A DNA stretch of 36,607 nucleotides from an uncultured Clostridia bacterium (GCA_947599825.1 CANQFS010000012.1:1-36607), one strand, 5' to 3'; positions 9,863 to 18,171 are shown, counted from the first letter of the stretch. Notes: generated by a model not told the origin, from the sequence alone. Numbers and translations: made by a program.

Positions 9863-10009
9863 TAATAAAATACAATAAACATATTTATTTAGCCCAAAAA
9901 TAGAAAAGAAAAACGAAAGACAAAAAACGAAAAATGAAAAAAGAAAAACAAAAAAATTATAATAGAAACTATAATTCCTACATTACAAAAATGCACATTA
10001 GCTAAAAAA

Positions 10010-10627
10010 CTAATATAGCAACCTAATCTTATTCCCATTTTTCGAAATAAAACCCTCATCAATCAAACTCTTAATCTCCCTCATCATAGCACTTCTATCC
10101 ACACTCAAATAATCAGCCAGAGTCGTTAAAGAAAAAGGAACAGTAATATTTTTACTAAAACTCTTCACAGATAAAATAGAAAAATAGCTAAGCAACTTCT
10201 CCCTAATGGTTCTCTTAGATAAAATCTCAATTCTAGCATTTTGATGAACAACCTTATTCAAAATCAATTCCAAAAGAAGAGAAATAAGACTTGCATGGAA
10301 CTTACAATTATTCTTACACTTCACATGAACATCATCATATAAAAACAAAAGAACTTCGCAATCCTCAGTAGCTAAAACAAAAAGCTCATTATTAGTATTA
10401 ACAGGGTAAAAAGCCTCTCCAAAAATATCATTTGCATTAAATCTATCAATAATATCTTTATTTCCATTAAAATCATAACGAATCAAATCAGCTTTGCCAG
10501 AAAGCAAAATACAAATTTGTCTTCTCTTTTCAATATAAGTAGTAATAATACTTCCTTTAGAAAAAGATTTTTTTTGCATTTTAACGCAATTATCAGCCAT
10601 ATCTTTAATTAAATCTAAATTATCCAT
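10010..10627 (-). CDS. Crp/Fnr family transcriptional regulator
   Basis: 205 aa from the ATG at 10627; a TTG two codons upstream (10633) is possible. GAAAGGG lies about 11 nt before the ATG and closer to the TTG, so the start is not certain. The N-terminal half is a cyclic-nucleotide-binding-like beta-roll (ICILLSGKADLIRYDFNGNK, then NANDIFGEAF). The C-terminal half has a Crp-type winged helix-turn-helix (TTLADYLSVDRSAMMREIKS, about 165-185). Cysteines in CKNNCKFH and CVKM may serve as a redox or metal sensor, but no canonical Fnr four-Cys cluster is evident. It is divergent from nrdD. The perfect palindrome before nrdD is its most likely operator (inference), which suggests anaerobic or redox control. 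Confidence 0.9.
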   Translation of the reverse strand: MDNLDLIKDMADNCVKMQKKSFSKGSIITTYIEKRRQICILLSGKADLIRYDFNGNKDIIDRFNANDIFGEAFYPVNTNNELFVLATEDCEVLLFLYDDVHVKCKNNCKFHASLISLLLELILNKVVHQNARIEILSKRTIREKLLSYFSILSVKSFSKNITVPFSLTTLADYLSVDRSAMMREIKSLIDEGFISKNGNKIRLLY

Positions 10628-10899
10628 AAACAAAACAACCCTTTCAAATGCAAATTTAACACATAATCATAAAAAATAACAATAAAAAATAAACATTCAC
10701 ATATAAAATTAAACTCTATTATTGCAGAAAATCAAAAAATTGTCAAAAAATACACTTTTTTATTATGTTAAGATTATACCTCGAAAGTATTGAAAAATCA
10801 ACAAAAATCGACAAATTTTTTTTGTAACGAAAATGTAATATTCCGTCTTTTCTTAGAAACGCATAGACTACGAAAATTCAAAAAAATATTTTCAAAAAT

Positions 10900-10915
10900 T
10901 GTTGCAAATGCAACA
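10900..10915. promoter_or_regulatory. Candidate Crp/Fnr operator TGTTGCA-AA-TGCAACA
   Basis: Perfect 7-bp inverted repeat with a 2-bp spacer. Its centre (10907.5) lies about 41 nt before the start point predicted from the TATAAT at 10936-10941. This is the class II activator position in Crp/Fnr systems. A related half-site (CAAATGCAA) lies at about 10646-10655, just upstream of the regulator itself. Confidence 0.65.
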
Positions 10916-10935
10916 GAATTTAAAAATATTTTTTA

Positions 10936-10941
10936 TATAAT
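10936..10941 (+). promoter_or_regulatory. -10 box of nrdDG promoter (TATAAT, no good -35)
   Basis: TATAAT with no recognisable TTGACA 17 nt upstream; the operator palindrome occupies that zone. This is the expected layout of an activator-dependent promoter. The remainder of the 350-nt divergent region holds no gene. Confidence 0.55.
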
Positions 10942-10982
10942 AAAAGCATAACAAAGAAAAAAATGAAGGGGGAGCAAAAGAA

Positions 10983-13109
10983 ATGAAGGTAATAAAAAGA
11001 GACGGAAGAGCAGTAGATTATAACAGAGAAAAAATATCAACAGCAATTGAAAAAGCAAATAACGAAGTAAAACCAAAAGAAAGAGTAACCAAAGAAGAAA
11101 TAAAAGAAATAATAAAATATATAGAAGAACTAGACAAAAAAAGAATTTTAGTAGAAGACATACAAGACATTATAGAGCAACAACTAATGGACAGAAAAAA
11201 ATTCGAACTTGCAAAAAAATATATGATTTATCGTTACACAAGAGCATTAGTAAGAAAAGCAAATACAACAGATGAATCAATATTAGGACTAATCAAAAAT
11301 CAAAACAAAGAACTACTAGAAGAAAACTCAAACAAAAATGCAGTACTTGCCTCAACACAAAGAGACTACATTGCAGGCGAAGTATCAAAAGACTTAACCA
11401 AAAGAATTTTATTACCAGAAAAAATCACAAAAGCACACGAAGAAGGAATCCTTCATTTTCATGACATGGACTATTTCTTACAACCAATATTCAACTGTTG
11501 TCTAATCAACATAGGAGACATGCTAGACAATGGAACAGTAATGAACGGAAAACTAATAGAATCTCCAAAAAGTTTCCAAGTAGCCTGCACAATCATGACA
11601 CAAGTCATTGCAGCAGTTGCATCAAACCAATATGGAGGACAATCTGTAGACATTAGCCACTTAGGAAAATATGTAAGAAAAAGCTATGAAAAATTTAAAG
11701 AAGAATATATTAAAGAATTTGGTGATGAACTATCTGAAGATATGCTAGAAAAACTAACACAATATAGATTAAAAAAAGAAATTTCAGCAGGAGTACAAAC
11801 CATTCAATACCAAATTAACACATTAATGACAACAAACGGACAATCACCATTTGTAACCATATTCCTAAATTTAAAGAAAGACGATCCATACATAAAAGAA
11901 AATGCTATGATTATCGAAGAAATTATAAAACAAAGATATCAAGGCATCAAAAACGAAAAAGGTGTATATATTACACCAGCATTTCCAAAACTAGTATACG
12001 TACTAGACGAGCATAACTGCTTAAAAGGAGGAGAATATGACTACCTAACAAAACTAGCAGTAAAATGTTCAGCAAAAAGACTATATCCAGACTACATCTC
12101 AGCAAAAAAAATGCGTGAAAACTATGAAGGAAACGTATTTAGTCCAATGGGCTGTAGAAGTTTCTTATCACCATGGAAAGACGAAAACGGAGAATATAAA
12201 TTTGAAGGAAGATTCAACCAAGGAGTAGTTAGCATCAACTTACCACAAATAGGAATAATTGCAGACGGAGACGAAGAAAAATTCTGGAAACTATTAGACG
12301 AAAGACTAGAACTATGTAAAGAAGCCCTAATGTGTAGACACTATGCTTTACTTGGAACCTTAAGTAACACAAGTCCAATTCACTGGAGATATGGAGCAAT
12401 TGCACGTATGGAACCAGGAGAAAAAATAGACAAACTATTAAAAGATGGCTATTCAACACTATCATTAGGTTACATTGGAATCTACGAAGTAACAAAAGCA
12501 ATGAAAGGCGTATCACATACAACAGAAGAAGGACACGAATTTGCAATAAGAGTTATGAAACGTCTAAAAGAAGCAACACAACAATGGAAAAAAGAAACAG
12601 GACTTGGCTTTGCACTATATGGAACACCAGCAGAAAGCCTATGCTACCGTTTTGCAAGAATAGATAAAGACAAATTTGGCGAAATCAAAGACATTACAGA
12701 CAAAGGTTACTACACCAACTCATATCACGTAGACGTAAGAGAAAAAATAGACGCCTTCAAAAAACTATCATTTGAAAGCGAATTCCAAACACTATCTACA
12801 GGAGGAGCAATTTCTTACATAGAAATACCAAACATGAGACACAACCTAAAAGCACTAGAAGACGTTGTAAAATTCATCTATGACAACATTCAATATGCAG
12901 AATTCAACACAAAATCAGACTACTGCCATGTTTGCGGATTTGATGGAGAAATAATCATAAACGACAACTTAGAATGGGAATGTCCAAACTGTGGAAACAA
13001 AGACAAAAACAAAATGAACGTAACAAGACGTACATGTGGTTACTTAGGAGAAAACTTCTGGAATGAAGGAAAAACAAAAGAAATAAAATCAAGAGTATTA
13101 CACTTATAA
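10983..13109 (+). CDS. nrdD: Anaerobic ribonucleoside-triphosphate reductase (class III)
   Basis: 708 aa, the usual length. It makes deoxyribonucleotides from NTPs without oxygen, using a glycyl radical. An N-terminal ATP-cone (MKVIKRDGRAVDYNREKI) gives allosteric control. The long catalytic body includes NTSPIHWRYGAIARM. A C-terminal zinc site has C648/C651 and C667/C670 (CHVCG, CPNCG). The glycyl radical motif RTCGYLG has Gly686, 22 residues from the end. The start follows AAGGGGGAGC. nrdG, its activase, is 88 nt downstream. Regulation probably involves the palindrome at about -41 and the divergent Crp/Fnr protein; no NrdR box was recognised. Confidence 0.97.
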   Translation: MKVIKRDGRAVDYNREKISTAIEKANNEVKPKERVTKEEIKEIIKYIEELDKKRILVEDIQDIIEQQLMDRKKFELAKKYMIYRYTRALVRKANTTDESILGLIKNQNKELLEENSNKNAVLASTQRDYIAGEVSKDLTKRILLPEKITKAHEEGILHFHDMDYFLQPIFNCCLINIGDMLDNGTVMNGKLIESPKSFQVACTIMTQVIAAVASNQYGGQSVDISHLGKYVRKSYEKFKEEYIKEFGDELSEDMLEKLTQYRLKKEISAGVQTIQYQINTLMTTNGQSPFVTIFLNLKKDDPYIKENAMIIEEIIKQRYQGIKNEKGVYITPAFPKLVYVLDEHNCLKGGEYDYLTKLAVKCSAKRLYPDYISAKKMRENYEGNVFSPMGCRSFLSPWKDENGEYKFEGRFNQGVVSINLPQIGIIADGDEEKFWKLLDERLELCKEALMCRHYALLGTLSNTSPIHWRYGAIARMEPGEKIDKLLKDGYSTLSLGYIGIYEVTKAMKGVSHTTEEGHEFAIRVMKRLKEATQQWKKETGLGFALYGTPAESLCYRFARIDKDKFGEIKDITDKGYYTNSYHVDVREKIDAFKKLSFESEFQTLSTGGAISYIEIPNMRHNLKALEDVVKFIYDNIQYAEFNTKSDYCHVCGFDGEIIINDNLEWECPNCGNKDKNKMNVTRRTCGYLGENFWNEGKTKEIKSRVLHL

Positions 13110-13197
13110 AAATAACACAAAAAACTCGGGTCACTTTATACATATAGAAGTGCTAAGAAAAAAGAAGTGTCCCCACAAAAGAAATGAGGAAACAAAC

Positions 13198-13743
13198 ATG
13201 AACTATGCAAAAATAAAAAATTGTGATGTTGCAAACGGACCTGGAGTCAGAGTATCACTATTTGTAAGTGGGTGTAACCATCATTGTAAAAACTGTTTCA
13301 ATCGTGAAGCATGGGACTTTAACTATGGAGACGAATTCACAAGTAAGCAAGAAGAAGAAATAATAGAAGATCTAAAACCAGACTACATTACAGGGCTAAG
13401 CCTTTTAGGAGGAGAGCCATTTGAACAGGCAAACCAAGAAGGACTAGCACCACTTGTAAAAAAAGTAAAAGAAACCTATCCAAACAAAAAAATATGGTGT
13501 TACACAGGGTTCACCTTCGACAAGCAAATTCTAGGGCAAATGATACAAGAAGAACATAGAGAAACCACAAAAGAAATGCTAGAAAACATAGATTACATAG
13601 TAGACGGAAGATTTGTAGAAGAACTAAAAGATCCAAAACTAAGATTTAGAGGTTCAAGCAATCAAAGAATAATAGATGTAAAAAAGAGCCTAGAGCAAAA
13701 TGACATTGTTATTTGGGACGGACTAAATAAAGATTTAGGCTAA
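13198..13743 (+). CDS. nrdG: Anaerobic ribonucleotide reductase-activating protein (radical SAM)
   Basis: 181 aa from the ATG at 13198, preceded by GAGGAAACAAAC. An in-frame start at 13150 would add 16 non-conserved residues and lacks a ribosome site. The radical SAM cluster motif CX3CX2C is present as C26, C30, C33 (GCNHHCKNCFN), and the SAM-binding LGGEPFEQ is visible. It generates the glycyl radical on NrdD. Same operon as nrdD; an 88-nt gap contains no clear terminator. A palindromic terminator-like repeat follows directly. Confidence 0.96.
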   Translation: MNYAKIKNCDVANGPGVRVSLFVSGCNHHCKNCFNREAWDFNYGDEFTSKQEEEIIEDLKPDYITGLSLLGGEPFEQANQEGLAPLVKKVKETYPNKKIWCYTGFTFDKQILGQMIQEEHRETTKEMLENIDYIVDGRFVEELKDPKLRFRGSSNQRIIDVKKSLEQNDIVIWDGLNKDLG

Positions 13744-13754
13744 GCAAAAGAGCA

Positions 13755-13830
13755 AAAGGGACGCCCCGAACAGGAGGGACGCCCCCTTTTCGTTCCAAAA
13801 TGGAACGCTTAAGGACACCCCCTTTTTTTT
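13755..13830 (+). terminator. Palindromic terminator-like repeat, copy 2
   Basis: Same element as at 7829: GGGACGCCCC arms, a CGTTCCA/TGGAACG core and a long T-run, 12 nt after nrdG. An extra GGGACGCCCC at 13758-13767 precedes it, as if a second insertion left a partial arm. Confidence 0.7.
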
Positions 13831-13898
13831 ATATAGAAAAAAACTTTTATTGATATTTTGTTTTATATTACATTTTTATGACAAATTGTTAATAAATA

Positions 13899-13927
13899 TT
13901 GACACAAAAATTAAGAAAATATATAAT
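13899..13927 (+). promoter_or_regulatory. Consensus promoter TTGACA-17-TATAAT
   Basis: TTGACA at 13899-13904 and TATAAT at 13922-13927, exact consensus with a 17-nt spacer. It reads into the prepilin-like gene at 14018 through a leader of about 85 nt that contains a hairpin. Confidence 0.8.
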
Positions 13928-13942
13928 TTAAAAAAGTAGTAA

Positions 13943-13968
13943 CTGATAGACATAAAAATGTTTATCAG
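13943..13968 (+). other. 11-bp hairpin in mRNA leader of prepilin-like gene
   Basis: CTGATAGACAT - AAAA - ATGTTTATCAG, fully paired with one G-U. It lies about 10 nt after the predicted transcription start and is followed by A's, not T's, so it is not a terminator on this strand. A 5' stabilising or regulatory hairpin is plausible. Confidence 0.5.
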
Positions 13969-14017
13969 CTATAAAAAAAGTAAAAAATAAAATTACGAAA
14001 GTTAGAAAGGAGAAATT

Positions 14018-15616
14018 ATGAACATAAGAAAAAGCAAAGGTATAACATTAATATCATTAGTAATCACAATAATAATATTAATAATATTAGCAGGCGTAAG
14101 TATAAACTTAGTTTTAGGAGAAAATGGTTTATTTAATATGGCAAAAAACGCCGTAAAGCAAACAGACATGGCTAGCATAAAGGAAAAAATACAAACAGAA
14201 ATACTAGAAGAACAACTAAATAATGAAGGTAATATAACAAATGATACTCTAAAAGAAATATTAGAAAGTTATGGGGAATTATCAAATGAAGAAAATATAC
14301 TAGATAGAACGTTAACTACATCAGAAGGAAACTATGCAATAAAAGTATCAGAAATATTTAGTGGAACAACAGTAAAAGATCCTATCATAGAAGATAAAAG
14401 TGGAGCATCAAAGCCAAATGTAAGAAAAATATCACAAAAAACATATGTAACATGGGAATTAAATGAAGCTGGAACAGCATATGAAATGAAAGAAAAACAA
14501 ACAGTAGCACCAGACTACTGGTATGACTACGAAAAGGGAAAATGGGCAAATATAAAAACAAGTCAAAATGGACTAGAAGCATATTGGGTATGGATACCAA
14601 GATATGAGTATAAAGTTCCAACAAGTACTACAGCAGTGCAAATAGAAGTAAAATTTATAGATAAAACAAAAACAACTCCAGATGAAGGTTACACAATCCA
14701 CCCAGTATTTACCAATGCAGGAAATGGGGGTTTTGGAGAATTAGATGGAATATGGGTAGCAAAATTTGAAACAGTAAGTAGTTCACCAGAAGCAGACAAA
14801 GGTGGAGGAGCTGATGGAAGTTTAAAAGTACAAGTAATTCCAAATCAACCAAGCTGGAGAGGATTGGGAGACAAAGGTGGAATTGCATTCAAAGCATGTA
14901 GAAACATGACCAATAGTGGAGGAGTATTAGAAGGCTCAAAAGTAGACAGCCATATGATGAAAAATACAGAATGGGGAGCAGTAGCCATATTAAGCCAAAG
15001 TAAATATGGTGTATATAACCTAGAAAGTCTTAATGGTAAAAAAGGAAATAGTGAATATCAAATATGGAATAATCCAAGTTCAGAGCAATATATAACAGGC
15101 TATGTAGGGCCAACTAAAGATAGTTATTATTATCACAAGGAAGGCGAAGAACAAGAACAAGTACAAACACAACCATATAATTCTGCAAATGGACCAAAAG
15201 CAAGTACAACAGGAACAATATATGGTGTATATGATATGGCAGGAGGAACTATAGAAGCTGTTGCAGGAACAATGAAAGGAAAAACTGACAATTTAGAATA
15301 TGCAAAATCTATGTTTGATATAGAAAATCAAACAAAACCAGAAGGAATGACAACAGAAGATTTTGCAAAAAAATATATTGATTTATATGAATATTATGAC
15401 TATGCTGTAGATGAATATAATTTTAAATGTATAAGTGGAGATGCACTAAAAGAAACACAAAAATGGAATCAAGATTATTCTGGTTTTCTAAATACTGCGT
15501 ATCCTATATTTGGTAGAGGCTATGGCGGTAGTAGTGCTACATGTGGAATATTTGCATTTGACAATATTACATTTGGAGAAAGCGGAACTTTTAGAGTAGT
15601 AATGATACCACAATAA
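14018..15616 (+). CDS. Prepilin-like surface protein with FGE/C-type-lectin-like C-terminal domain
   Basis: 532 aa. The N-terminus is a class III-like prepilin signal: short basic leader, cleavage Gly8 before ITLISLVITIIILIILAGV, then an amphipathic helix region (about 25-70). The usual Glu5 of the mature pilin is Ser. From about residue 165 the protein resembles exported proteins with a sulfatase-modifying-factor/C-type-lectin-like fold: YWVWIPRYEYKV, GGFGELDGIWVAKFE, TGTIYGVYDMAGG, and a C-terminal FGRGYGGSS...FRVV. That end resembles the display region of diversity-generating retroelement targets, but no reverse transcriptase is in the window. The start follows GAAAGGAG. It has its own consensus promoter and a terminator-like repeat, so it is probably monocistronic. 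Function unknown; surface adhesion is a guess. Confidence 0.75.
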   Translation: MNIRKSKGITLISLVITIIILIILAGVSINLVLGENGLFNMAKNAVKQTDMASIKEKIQTEILEEQLNNEGNITNDTLKEILESYGELSNEENILDRTLTTSEGNYAIKVSEIFSGTTVKDPIIEDKSGASKPNVRKISQKTYVTWELNEAGTAYEMKEKQTVAPDYWYDYEKGKWANIKTSQNGLEAYWVWIPRYEYKVPTSTTAVQIEVKFIDKTKTTPDEGYTIHPVFTNAGNGGFGELDGIWVAKFETVSSSPEADKGGGADGSLKVQVIPNQPSWRGLGDKGGIAFKACRNMTNSGGVLEGSKVDSHMMKNTEWGAVAILSQSKYGVYNLESLNGKKGNSEYQIWNNPSSEQYITGYVGPTKDSYYYHKEGEEQEQVQTQPYNSANGPKASTTGTIYGVYDMAGGTIEAVAGTMKGKTDNLEYAKSMFDIENQTKPEGMTTEDFAKKYIDLYEYYDYAVDEYNFKCISGDALKETQKWNQDYSGFLNTAYPIFGRGYGGSSATCGIFAFDNITFGESGTFRVVMIPQ

Positions 15617-15627
15617 AAAGAAGAAGA

Positions 15628-15686
15628 ACAGGAGGGACGCCCCTTTTCGTTCCAAAATGGAACGATTTTGGTAGTGCCCCTTCTTT
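15628..15686 (+). terminator. Palindromic terminator-like repeat, copy 3
   Basis: GGGACGCCCC, CGTTCCA/TGGAACG core, then a diverged right arm (GTAGTGCCCC) and TTCTTTT, 12 nt after the prepilin-like stop. The right arm pairs less well than in copies 1 and 2. Confidence 0.65.
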
Positions 15687-15809
15687 TAATGTATATAAAA
15701 GGCAGGTAATACTTTTTGCACTACAAAAGAAATGAATGTAGAAAAAATAAAAATAAAAGAAAATTTTTAAACGGTGACCCAAATCTTTCCTAAAAATACA
15801 AAACAACTA

Positions 15810-15839
15810 TTGACAAAAAACCATATTTTAAGATATAAT
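15810..15839 (+). promoter_or_regulatory. rpsU promoter TTGACA-18-TATAAT
   Basis: TTGACA at 15810-15815 and TATAAT at 15834-15839, leading into a leader of about 65 nt and the rpsU ribosome site. Confidence 0.8.
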
Positions 15840-15911
15840 ACGTAAAGTATCAAGAAAAATACATATTCCACACAAATAAAGTGTAGTTACCGGAAGGAGG
15901 GGAATATTTAA

Positions 15912-16082
15912 ATGTCAGAGATAAAAGTAAATAATGGAAATATAGAAGAAGCCTTAAAAAGATTTAAAAGACAATGCGCAAGAAATGGCGTATTGCAAGA
16001 GGTACGTAAAAGAGAGCACTATGAAAAACCAAGCGTAAAAAGAAAGAAAAAATCAGAGGCAGCAAGAAAAAGAAAATTTTAA
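15912..16082 (+). CDS. rpsU: 30S ribosomal protein S21
   Basis: 56 aa, short and very basic: [20 protein letters not shown], then [20 protein letters not shown] and a Lys/Arg tail [14 protein letters not shown]. This matches bacterial S21 throughout. S21 binds the small subunit near the 16S anti-Shine-Dalgarno region. GGAAGGAGGGG lies before the ATG. It has its own promoter and a terminator at 16116. In many Firmicutes rpsU adjoins a GatB/YqeY gene, as it does here. Confidence 0.95.
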   Translation: MSEIKVNNGNIEEALKRFKRQCARNGVLQEVRKREHYEKPSVKRKKKSEAARKRKF

Positions 16083-16115
16083 AAAAAATTAAAGTAAGAA
16101 AAGAGGTTGTAAGTT

Positions 16116-16158
16116 AAAGGTTAGAAATAAACTATAATTTTCAACCTTTTTATTTTTA
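16116..16158 (+). terminator. Rho-independent terminator after rpsU
   Basis: AAAGGTT and AACCTTT arms, extended by GAAAT/ATTTTC with a bulge, followed by TTTTATTTTT. Confidence 0.7.
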
Positions 16159-16168
16159 GTACCATAAG

Positions 16169-16290
16169 GTACCATTGGGGACGTTTCCTTTTGGTACATT
16201 TGTCACTTTTGGTACATTACTAAATTTTATAATCTATAATAAATACCCATTAGGGACAGATTACCCAAAAGGAAACGTCCCTAATGGTAC
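16169..16290. repeat. MITE-like inverted repeat of about 120 bp
   Basis: Left arm GTACCATTGGGGACGTTTCC plus TTTTGG (16169-16194); the right arm at 16265-16290 is its reverse complement with few mismatches. The interior has partial copies (GGTACATT, CCATTAGGGACA). No ORF inside. It ends 20 nt before the start of the GatB/YqeY gene, so it forms most of that gene's upstream region. Confidence 0.75.
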
Positions 16291-16310
16291 AATAAAAGGA
16301 GGAAACAGAA

Positions 16311-16751
16311 ATGTTAAAAGAAAAATTATTAGAAGATATGAAAGTATCAATGAGAGACAAAAATGTTATAAGAAAAAACGTAATTCAAATGGTAAGAGCA
16401 GCCATATTACAAGTAGAAAAAGACAAACAAGTAGAACTAAATGATGACCAAATTCTAGAAATCATAGCAAAAGAATCAAAAAAGAGAAAAGATGCATTAG
16501 CAGACTATGAAAAAAGCGGAAGAGAAGACTTAATACAAGCAATCAATCAAGAAATAGATATTTTAGCAGAATATCTACCAAAACCACTATCAAAAGAAGA
16601 AATAGAAAAAATCGTAGAAGAAATAATAACTAGCGTAGGAGCTACTTCTATGAAAGAAATGGGAATAGTTATGAAAGAAGCAAAACAAAAAATAGGACCT
16701 GCAGCAGATGGCAAAACAATCAATGAAATAGTAAAACAAAAACTAAGTTAG
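16311..16751 (+). CDS. GatB/YqeY domain-containing protein
   Basis: 146 aa, full length for the stand-alone YqeY family. MLKEKLLEDMKVSMRDKNVIRKNVIQMVRAAI is the family's N-terminal helical part (given here by its key positions 1-32). LAEYLPKPLSKEEIEKIVEE and KEMGIVMKEAKQKIGPAADG are characteristic of the C-terminal half. Related to the tRNA-binding tail of GatB; the cellular role of free YqeY is poorly defined. The start follows AAAGGAGGAAAC. A strong terminator follows. Confidence 0.9.
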   Translation: MLKEKLLEDMKVSMRDKNVIRKNVIQMVRAAILQVEKDKQVELNDDQILEIIAKESKKRKDALADYEKSGREDLIQAINQEIDILAEYLPKPLSKEEIEKIVEEIITSVGATSMKEMGIVMKEAKQKIGPAADGKTINEIVKQKLS

Positions 16752-16760
16752 TAAAAAAAT

Positions 16761-16810
16761 AATCAGTAATAAAATTTGAAGAATGTACTATTACTGATTA
16801 TTTTATTTTT
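16761..16810 (+). terminator. Rho-independent terminator after GatB/YqeY gene
   Basis: Perfect 11-bp stem AATCAGTAATA / TATTACTGATT followed by a T-rich tract. Confidence 0.85.
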
Positions 16811-16836
16811 ATAAGAAAAAATAAAATAATAACATC

Positions 16837-16866
16837 TTGTATAAATTTTCCATTTTGTATTATAAT
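16837..16866 (+). promoter_or_regulatory. Probable promoter of the M16 gene pair
   Basis: TTGTAT at 16837-16842, 18-nt spacer, TATAAT at 16861-16866, 42 nt before the ymfF-like start. Confidence 0.55.
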
Positions 16867-16908
16867 AAAAAAGAAAAAAGATTATACCTTAGGAGGAAAT
16901 AAAAAACA

Positions 16909-18171
16909 ATGAAAAACGAAAAAATAGAAATCAAAGAAGGAATCAACTTCCACGAAATCACAACAAACAAATTCAAAACAAATTTATTTGCAATATTCTT
17001 AACACTACCACTAACTAGAGAAAACGTAACCAAAAATGCCTTACTAACAGCAGTCTTAAGAAGAGGAACAAAAAACTTACCTTCCCAAGAAGAAATAAGT
17101 AAAACACTAGAAGAAATGTATGGAGCAGGATTTGACTGTGGAATAGAAAAAACAGGCGATTACCATACCATAAAATTCTATCTAGAAGTAATAAATGACC
17201 AATTCTTGCCAGTACAAGAAAACATAAGTAAAAAAGGCTTAGAACTACTATTCTCTATAGCATTCAACCCTTATATAGAACAAAATGCCTTCAAAGAAGA
17301 ATATGTAGAGCAAGAAAAAGAAAACTTAAAACAAATCATAGAAGGAAAAATAGACAACAAAGCAAGCTATGCACAAGAAAGATGTATAGAAGAAATGTAT
17401 AAAGACAAACCTTATGGACTATATAAATATGGCTATATAGAAGACTTACCAAACATCACAGCCCAAAACCTATACGAACATTATAAAGAAATATTGCAAA
17501 ACTGTAAAATAGACATCTTCGCCTCAGGTAAGTTTCAAGAAAAAATACAAGACATTGCAAAAAATAACGTAGAAATTGAAAAACTAAACCCTAGAAAAAC
17601 AAATTTAGAAATTGAAGATAAAAAAGAAGAAAGACCAGAACCAAAAATTGTTACAGACAATATGGAAGTAACACAAGGAAAACTAGTAATGGGCTATGAC
17701 GTCCTTTCAAACGAAAAAAATTTAAGCTACATTGCCATGGTATGCAACACCATATTAGGAGTAGGAGCAAACTCAAAACTATTCCAAAATGTAAGAGAAA
17801 AAGCAAGCCTAGCATACACTTGCAGTTCAAGTTATATAAAAAGAAAACAAACAGTCTTCATAAAGGCAGGAATAGAAATACAAAACTATGAAAAAGCGCT
17901 AGAAATAATCAAACAACAAGTAGAAGATATGAAACAAGGGAAATTTGAAAACGAAGACATCGAAAGTGCAAAAAACTTAATATATGCAACTATCTATAAT
18001 ATAGAAGAAGAACAAGACACCGAAATAAGTTACTATTTTGGTCAAGAACTTGCAAACCAAAATGTAAGCATCGAAGAATATAAGAAAAAAATAGAAGAAG
18101 TTAGCAAAGAACAAATTATAGAAGTAGCAAACCAAATGAAACTAAACACGATTTATTTCTTAAGAGATTAG
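16909..18171 (+). CDS. ymfF: M16 family protein without catalytic motif (YmfF/YfmF-like)
   Basis: 420 aa. It has the overall M16 two-domain layout (ALLTAVLRRGTKNLPSQEEI, EEMYGAGFDCGIEKTGDYH, and a C-terminal NTILGVGANSKLFQNVREKA). It lacks the HxxEH zinc motif in the N-terminal domain, as YmfF-type partners do. M16 proteases of this type often work as heterodimers of a catalytic and a non-catalytic subunit. The partner YmfH-like gene starts 64 nt downstream. Some annotations link the Bacillus pair to EF-P modification; that role is not shown by this sequence. TAGGAGGAAAT precedes the start. Confidence 0.88.
   Translation: MKNEKIEIKEGINFHEITTNKFKTNLFAIFLTLPLTRENVTKNALLTAVLRRGTKNLPSQEEISKTLEEMYGAGFDCGIEKTGDYHTIKFYLEVINDQFLPVQENISKKGLELLFSIAFNPYIEQNAFKEEYVEQEKENLKQIIEGKIDNKASYAQERCIEEMYKDKPYGLYKYGYIEDLPNITAQNLYEHYKEILQNCKIDIFASGKFQEKIQDIAKNNVEIEKLNPRKTNLEIEDKKEERPEPKIVTDNMEVTQGKLVMGYDVLSNEKNLSYIAMVCNTILGVGANSKLFQNVREKASLAYTCSSSYIKRKQTVFIKAGIEIQNYEKALEIIKQQVEDMKQGKFENEDIESAKNLIYATIYNIEEEQDTEISYYFGQELANQNVSIEEYKKKIEEVSKEQIIEVANQMKLNTIYFLRD

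Noticed and set aside
10634-10982. Riboswitch or NrdR box upstream of nrdD
   Set aside because: No paired NrdR-like boxes or structured leader were recognised; only the Crp/Fnr-type palindrome stands out.
13150-13197. Longer N-terminus for NrdG
   Set aside because: The added residues are not family-like and there is no ribosome site; the ATG at 13198 has GAGGAAACAAAC before it.
16175-16444. Plus-strand ORF through the inverted repeat and into the GatB/YqeY gene
   Set aside because: It has no ribosome site, crosses the MITE-like repeat and overlaps a well-supported gene in another frame.
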